In this document: piece after piece, positions 6,207 through 9,077 of the stretch
Numbering within the stretch: position 1 is the stretch's first letter
Layout of the letters: each line of letters starts with the position of its first letter
Assembly: GCA_015494775.1 (NCBI GenBank)
Contig: WGAP01000007.1
Location: 1-9,077, forward strand
Source of the DNA: Flavobacteriales bacterium
GTDB taxonomy: Bacteria > Bacteroidota > Bacteroidia > Flavobacteriales > Flavobacteriaceae
Length of the DNA: 9,077 nt
Direction of reading: 5' to 3'
Made by a program: the position numbers and the translations under genes
Notes under the pieces: model-generated
Seen by the model: only the letters and a program-made list of their open reading frames with translations
Databases searched by the model: none
What the model was told of the DNA's origin: nothing

Positions 6207-6689
6207 ATGAAAAAACTCGGAATTGTTCTTTTGGCCCTGCTCTTTGTGATGGGAAAATGTAAAAAAGAAACGCCGCAAGATGATGCGCAAGCCAGTTTCA
6301 AGGTCAAAACTTTGGCCGGTACGGTGGTAAGCAATAATCAGGAATTTACCTTTACCACCACCGACGCTTCGGCCAATTTGGTGCTACTGATCCAAAACAC
6401 TTCGTCCGACCCTATTAAACTCAAAACCATGTTGGTCGATGTAACCGGCACCGACGGCTCGGAAATGGAATTCTGCTTCGGCAACTGCTACATGGGCATG
6501 ATGCCCAATACGGCCTATCCGCAGAATACCGATTTTACGGTGGACGGCAACAGCACCACACCGCCCGACCAAGTGCATTTTTACAACCATTATTCGGGCG
6601 CTTGTTCCTACACCGTCAAAATCTACCAGGTGGACGACGACGGACACCAGGTGGGCGATGCCTTGAAGTTTAAATACATCAAGCAGTAA
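6207..6689 (+). CDS. Small putative lipoprotein partner of the Omp28-like protein, function unknown
   Basis: This 160-residue protein has a signal sequence (MKKLGIVLLALLFVMGKC) ending in Cys18, followed by KKETPQDD. The stretch GKCKK-(D/E)-x-PQDD is almost identical to that of the gene before it, so the two probably share a processing and sorting route. The rest is beta-rich, like a single Ig-type or jelly-roll domain (SFKVKTLAGTVVSNNQEFTFTTTD; ASANLVLLIQNTSSDPIKLK). The end, YTVKIYQVDDDGHQVGDALKFKYIK, recalls the last strands of many secreted Bacteroidota beta-sandwich proteins. Mature cysteines are at 90 and 94 (FCFGNC) and 133 (GACSYT), which could form a disulfide. The gene follows the Omp28-like stop codon by 12 bp and has no promoter of its own that I can see, so the two are cotranscribed. 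I do not recognise a named family with confidence. Confidence 0.85.
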   Translation: MKKLGIVLLALLFVMGKCKKETPQDDAQASFKVKTLAGTVVSNNQEFTFTTTDASANLVLLIQNTSSDPIKLKTMLVDVTGTDGSEMEFCFGNCYMGMMPNTAYPQNTDFTVDGNSTTPPDQVHFYNHYSGACSYTVKIYQVDDDGHQVGDALKFKYIKQ

Positions 6690-6713
6690 GTGTTCGAATA
6701 TACTGTTTTTCCC

Positions 6714-6738
6714 AAAGCCGGCCCGCAGGGCCGGCTTT
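6714..6738 (+). terminator. Hairpin terminator after the lipoprotein pair
   Basis: A perfect 11-bp stem, AAAGCCGGCCC (6714-6724) and GGGCCGGCTTT (6728-6738), closes a GCA loop 24 bp after the stop codon. A clean T-run does not follow directly; eight T residues occur at 6752-6759. It is probably an intrinsic terminator of moderate quality that isolates acs from the upstream pair. Confidence 0.68.
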
Positions 6739-6766
6739 GGTGTTTGCAGCGTTTTTTTTAAATTGG
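6736..6766 (+). promoter_or_regulatory. Candidate acs promoter
   Basis: TTTG at 6736-6739 and TAAATTGG at 6759-6766 are separated by exactly 19 bp, the preferred Bacteroidota spacing. The -7 box differs from TAnnTTTG at one position. The -33 element overlaps the right arm of the terminator hairpin. A start near 6772-6774 would leave about 12 nt before the acs ATG at 6785, similar to the promoter at 5025-5053. Confidence 0.45.
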
Positions 6767-6784
6767 TGCAAAAATTTTTTGACT

Positions 6785-8692
6785 ATGGTTCCCAAAATTT
6801 CAACACTCAGCGGTTATTTGTATGAATATCAAAAAAGCATCGCCGATCCCACGGGTTTTTGGGCCCGTGTGGCCGAGAGTTTTTACTGGCGCAAGCCCTG
6901 GACCAAGGTTTTGGATTGGGATTTCCATAAACCCGAAGTCAAATGGTTTATCGACGGCAAGCTCAACATTACCGAAAACATTTTCGAACGCCATTTGTTC
7001 CTGCGGGCCAAGCAACCGGCCTTGATTTGGGAACCCAACAATCCCAAAGAACCCCATCGCATACTGACCTACGAAGAGCTGTACCGTGAGGTCAACAAAT
7101 TCGCCAATGTGCTCAAATCCTTGGGCGTGGGCAAGGGCGACCGCGTGGCCATGTACCTGCCCATGGTGCCCCAGCTGGCCATTGCCATGCTGGCGGTGGC
7201 ACGCATAGGCGCCATTCATTCGGTGGTGTTCGGCGGTTTTTCGGCCCGCGCCTTGGCCGAACGCCTTCAAGACGCCCAAGCCAAAGTGCTCATCACCGCC
7301 GACGGCGGCTACCGCGGGGCCAAAACCATCCCGCTCAAACAAACGGCCGACGAAGCCCTAGAACAAAGCCCTTCGGTGGAAAAAGTGGTGGTGGTCCGTC
7401 GTACGGCCGAAAAGGTTCCTTTTGTCGAAGGCCGCGACCTATGGTGGGATGACTTGATGAAAGATGCCGCCGAATATTGCGAACCCGTAGAAATGGATGC
7501 CGAAGACCCGCTCTTTATCCTCTACACCAGCGGTTCCACGGGCAAACCCAAAGGCGTGCTCCACACCACGGGCGGTTATATGGTCTATACGGCCTACACT
7601 TTTCGCAACGTGTTCCAATACCGCGACGGCGATGTGTATTTCTGCGCAGCCGACATCGGTTGGATTACGGGACATTCCTACATTGTTTACGGACCGCTGC
7701 TCGAAGGCGCCACCAGCGTAATGTTCGAAGGCATTCCCACCTGGCCCGCACCCGACCGCTATTGGCAAGTGATCGAAAAATACGGGGTCAATGAATTTTA
7801 CACCTCGCCCACCGCAATACGGGCACTCCTGGCCAAAGGCGAAAGTTGGCCCGCAAGCTATGAGATGAAAAGTTTGCGCGTGCTGGGCACCGTGGGCGAA
7901 CCCATCAACGAAGAGGCCTGGCATTGGTATCACGACCATGTGGGCAAAGGCCGCTGTCCCATTGTGGACACCTGGTGGCAAACCGAAACCGGCGGCATTA
8001 TGATCAGTCCGTTGGCGGGCATAACGCCCACCAAACCGGCCTACGCCACCTTGCCTTTGCCCGGTATCCGGCCGGTGATTGTGGACAATGACGGCAACAA
8101 ACTGTACGGCAAAAACGTGGAAGGCAACCTGTGCGTCGAATTTCCGTGGCCCGGCATGGCCCGCACGCTTTGGGGCGACCACGAGCGTTACAAACAGGCC
8201 TATTTTTCCGCCTTCCCGGGACTCTATTTTACGGGCGATGGCGTCAAGCGCGACGAAGACGGCTACTACCGCATTTTGGGTCGTATCGACGATGTGATCA
8301 ACGTGTCGGGACACCGCCTGGGCACGGCCGAAATCGAAAATGCCATCAACGAGCATCCTTTGGTGGCCGAATCGGCCGTGGTGGGCTTCCCGCATCCGGT
8401 CAAGGGCCAAGGGATTTATGCCTTTGTGGTGGTACCCGATTTGCGTGAAGAATTGGACGACGAACTCCGCGAATCGCTCGTCAAGGGCGTGGCCAAAATC
8501 ATCGGCCCGATTGCCAAGCCCGACCGCATTCAGTTTGTCAACGGACTGCCCAAAACCCGCTCGGGCAAAATCATGCGGCGCATCCTGCGCAAAATCGTGC
8601 ACGACTCCACCGACTTCGGCGATATTTCCACGCTTACCAACCCCGAAATTGTGGACGAACTGATTGCAGGCTACAAGGCCTTGAACGGCTAA
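6785..8692 (+). CDS. acs: Acetyl-CoA synthetase (AMP-forming)
   Basis: This 635-residue cytoplasmic enzyme, a normal full length for the family, makes acetyl-CoA from acetate, ATP and CoA through an acetyl-AMP intermediate. The N-terminal ACAS_N region (YEYQKSIADPTGFWARVAES... FIDGKLNITENIFERHL) is present. The adenylation motifs follow in order: the P-loop TSGSTGKPKG (248-257), DTWWQTETGG (395-404) with the Trp that shapes the acetate pocket, and the hinge/CoA-domain motif RIDDVINVSGHRLG (500-513). PKTRSGKIMRR (589-599) has its catalytic lysine at 595, the residue that protein acetylation typically controls in this family. The ATG at 6785 is preferred over an in-frame TTG at 6737, which lies in the terminator hairpin and would add 16 unconserved residues. 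The gene appears monocistronic. It salvages acetate and feeds the TCA cycle and lipid synthesis. Propionate-specific homologues are an unlikely alternative. Confidence 0.97.
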   Translation: MVPKISTLSGYLYEYQKSIADPTGFWARVAESFYWRKPWTKVLDWDFHKPEVKWFIDGKLNITENIFERHLFLRAKQPALIWEPNNPKEPHRILTYEELYREVNKFANVLKSLGVGKGDRVAMYLPMVPQLAIAMLAVARIGAIHSVVFGGFSARALAERLQDAQAKVLITADGGYRGAKTIPLKQTADEALEQSPSVEKVVVVRRTAEKVPFVEGRDLWWDDLMKDAAEYCEPVEMDAEDPLFILYTSGSTGKPKGVLHTTGGYMVYTAYTFRNVFQYRDGDVYFCAADIGWITGHSYIVYGPLLEGATSVMFEGIPTWPAPDRYWQVIEKYGVNEFYTSPTAIRALLAKGESWPASYEMKSLRVLGTVGEPINEEAWHWYHDHVGKGRCPIVDTWWQTETGGIMISPLAGITPTKPAYATLPLPGIRPVIVDNDGNKLYGKNVEGNLCVEFPWPGMARTLWGDHERYKQAYFSAFPGLYFTGDGVKRDEDGYYRILGRIDDVINVSGHRLGTAEIENAINEHPLVAESAVVGFPHPVKGQGIYAFVVVPDLREELDDELRESLVKGVAKIIGPIAKPDRIQFVNGLPKTRSGKIMRRILRKIVHDSTDFGDISTLTNPEIVDELIAGYKALNG

Positions 8693-8711
8693 GCCGAAAA
8701 ATATGATTTGA

Positions 8712-8891
8712 TTTTTTGGGCGCCCCGGCGGCGCGTAAGCGCCGCCGTCGGGCTGTCCGCTCAAATGCGCGGGCGGCCCGCTCTTGCCCTGCAAGCGTGG
8801 CGGACGTGGCTTCCTGCTGGTCGCCCCGCCGCCACGGCAGGCCTGCGGCGCGCCGCCCGCGCATAACCGCTTCCATCCCTGGCGCGGATTT
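8712..8891 (-). repeat. GC-rich structured intergenic element, copy 2 (inverted)
   Basis: Read on the minus strand, this block repeats the four conserved segments of the element at 4738-5014 in the same order. The first is AAATCCGCGCCAGGGATGG... (8891-8868). Then come AGGAAGCC (8815-8808), AGCGGACAGCCCG (8761-8749) and GGGGCGCCC (8726-8718). The whole is about 100 bp shorter than copy 1 because the spacers differ. On the plus strand a perfect 9-bp stem CGGCGGCGC/GCGCCGCCG (8726-8734 with 8739-8747) closes a GTAA loop. As RNA this would be a GNRA tetraloop, a hint that the plus strand of this copy may be the functional RNA strand. It begins about 20 bp after the acs stop codon, so the hairpin might also stop acs transcription. 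Confidence 0.7.
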
Positions 8892-8923
8892 AATTATGAA
8901 TTTTGAATTTTTAATTATGAATT
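8890..8923. repeat. AT-rich direct repeat beside GC-rich element copy 2
   Basis: TTAATTATGAATT occurs at 8890-8902 and again at 8911-8923, 21 bp apart, with TTTGAATTT between. A looser AT-rich string (AACTCAAAATTTAAAACTC, 4706-4724, continuing to 4740) borders the matching end of copy 1. The pairing of an AT string with the AAATC-GCGCC end of both copies suggests that it belongs to the element or marks its preferred site. The rest of the gap up to 8979 shows nothing I can name. Confidence 0.6.
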
Positions 8924-8979
8924 GATTTTCAATAACTTACATTCGTTTTTTTCCTGTTTTCGCCACTGGGACACCCAAA

Positions 8980-9077
8980 TTAAAAATTGAATAATTTAGC
9001 CAGTTCCTTTTGCTCTTCTTTAAGCAGTAAAAGTTCCTCAAAGTATTGATCAGTATTAGGTATTCGAACTTTTATAG
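8980..9077 (-). CDS. C-terminal end of an unidentified gene (cut by right edge)
   Basis: A minus-strand frame enters from the right edge and runs open for 32 codons to a TAA at 8982-8980. It is rich in Glu, Lys and Leu (QYFEELLLLKEEQKELAKLFNF) and looks like a charged C-terminal helix. The two other minus-strand frames hit stops within the first few codons, which supports this frame as coding. Too little is visible to name a family. Confidence 0.55.
   Translation of the reverse strand, partial: IKVRIPNTDQYFEELLLLKEEQKELAKLFNF

Noticed and set aside
6737..8692. Longer acs starting at TTG 6737
   Set aside because: The extra 16 residues would come from the terminator arm and a T-run; the ATG at 6785 gives the standard family start and length.
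7439..8794. 451-codon open frame on the minus strand
   Set aside because: It lies antisense to acs, whose motifs are unmistakable. The frame is open because of GC-rich third positions and its translation matches no family I recognise.
8634..8925. Small ORFs in both directions over the GC-rich element after acs
   Set aside because: They are Arg/Ala/Gly-rich by-products of GC-rich DNA within an element whose conservation with the other copy is in non-coding blocks.

Overview
The window looks like a chromosomal stretch from a member of the Bacteroidota, probably the Flavobacteriia. Three things suggest this. Promoter-like sites match the phylum's -33/-7 pattern (TTTG, about 17-19 bp, TAnnTTTG) rather than a sigma70 pattern. 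One gene encodes an Omp28-type lipoprotein. The intergenic spaces carry AT-rich strings and GC-rich palindromic repeats of a kind common in that phylum. No phage, plasmid, transposase, tRNA, rRNA or CRISPR signal was seen.

Left half (1-4361, minus strand): a compact operon read from right to left. It runs from a TetR/AcrR-type repressor (3725-4315) to a secreted LolA-like carrier (2969-3712), two FtsX/LolC-type permeases (1704-2939 and 471-1703) and a LolD/MacB-type ATPase cut by the left edge (1-272). A strong inverted repeat and a -7 box lie just upstream of the repressor ATG, which suggests autoregulation of the whole unit. The set looks like a dedicated, inducible ABC extraction machine with its own periplasmic carrier, moving a lipoprotein or lipid from the inner membrane towards the outer membrane. 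The cargo cannot be read from the sequence.

Middle (4362-5072): about 700 bp without a credible gene. It holds a cluster of three related hairpin units (4524-4673), a short AT-rich string, and a very GC-rich structured element (4738-5014). A second, inverted copy of that element lies at 8712-8891, so the two copies bracket the right-hand gene block.

Right half (plus strand): a promoter at 5025-5053 drives two adjacent genes. One encodes an Omp28-like lipoprotein with a CxxC thioredoxin-like domain (5073-6194). The other encodes a small cysteine-containing partner with a near-identical N-terminus (6207-6689). A terminator hairpin (6714-6738) separates them from acs, acetyl-CoA synthetase (6785-8692), which is complete with all its signature motifs. 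After the second GC-rich element and AT-rich direct repeats, the C-terminal end of an unidentified minus-strand gene enters from the right edge (8980-9077).
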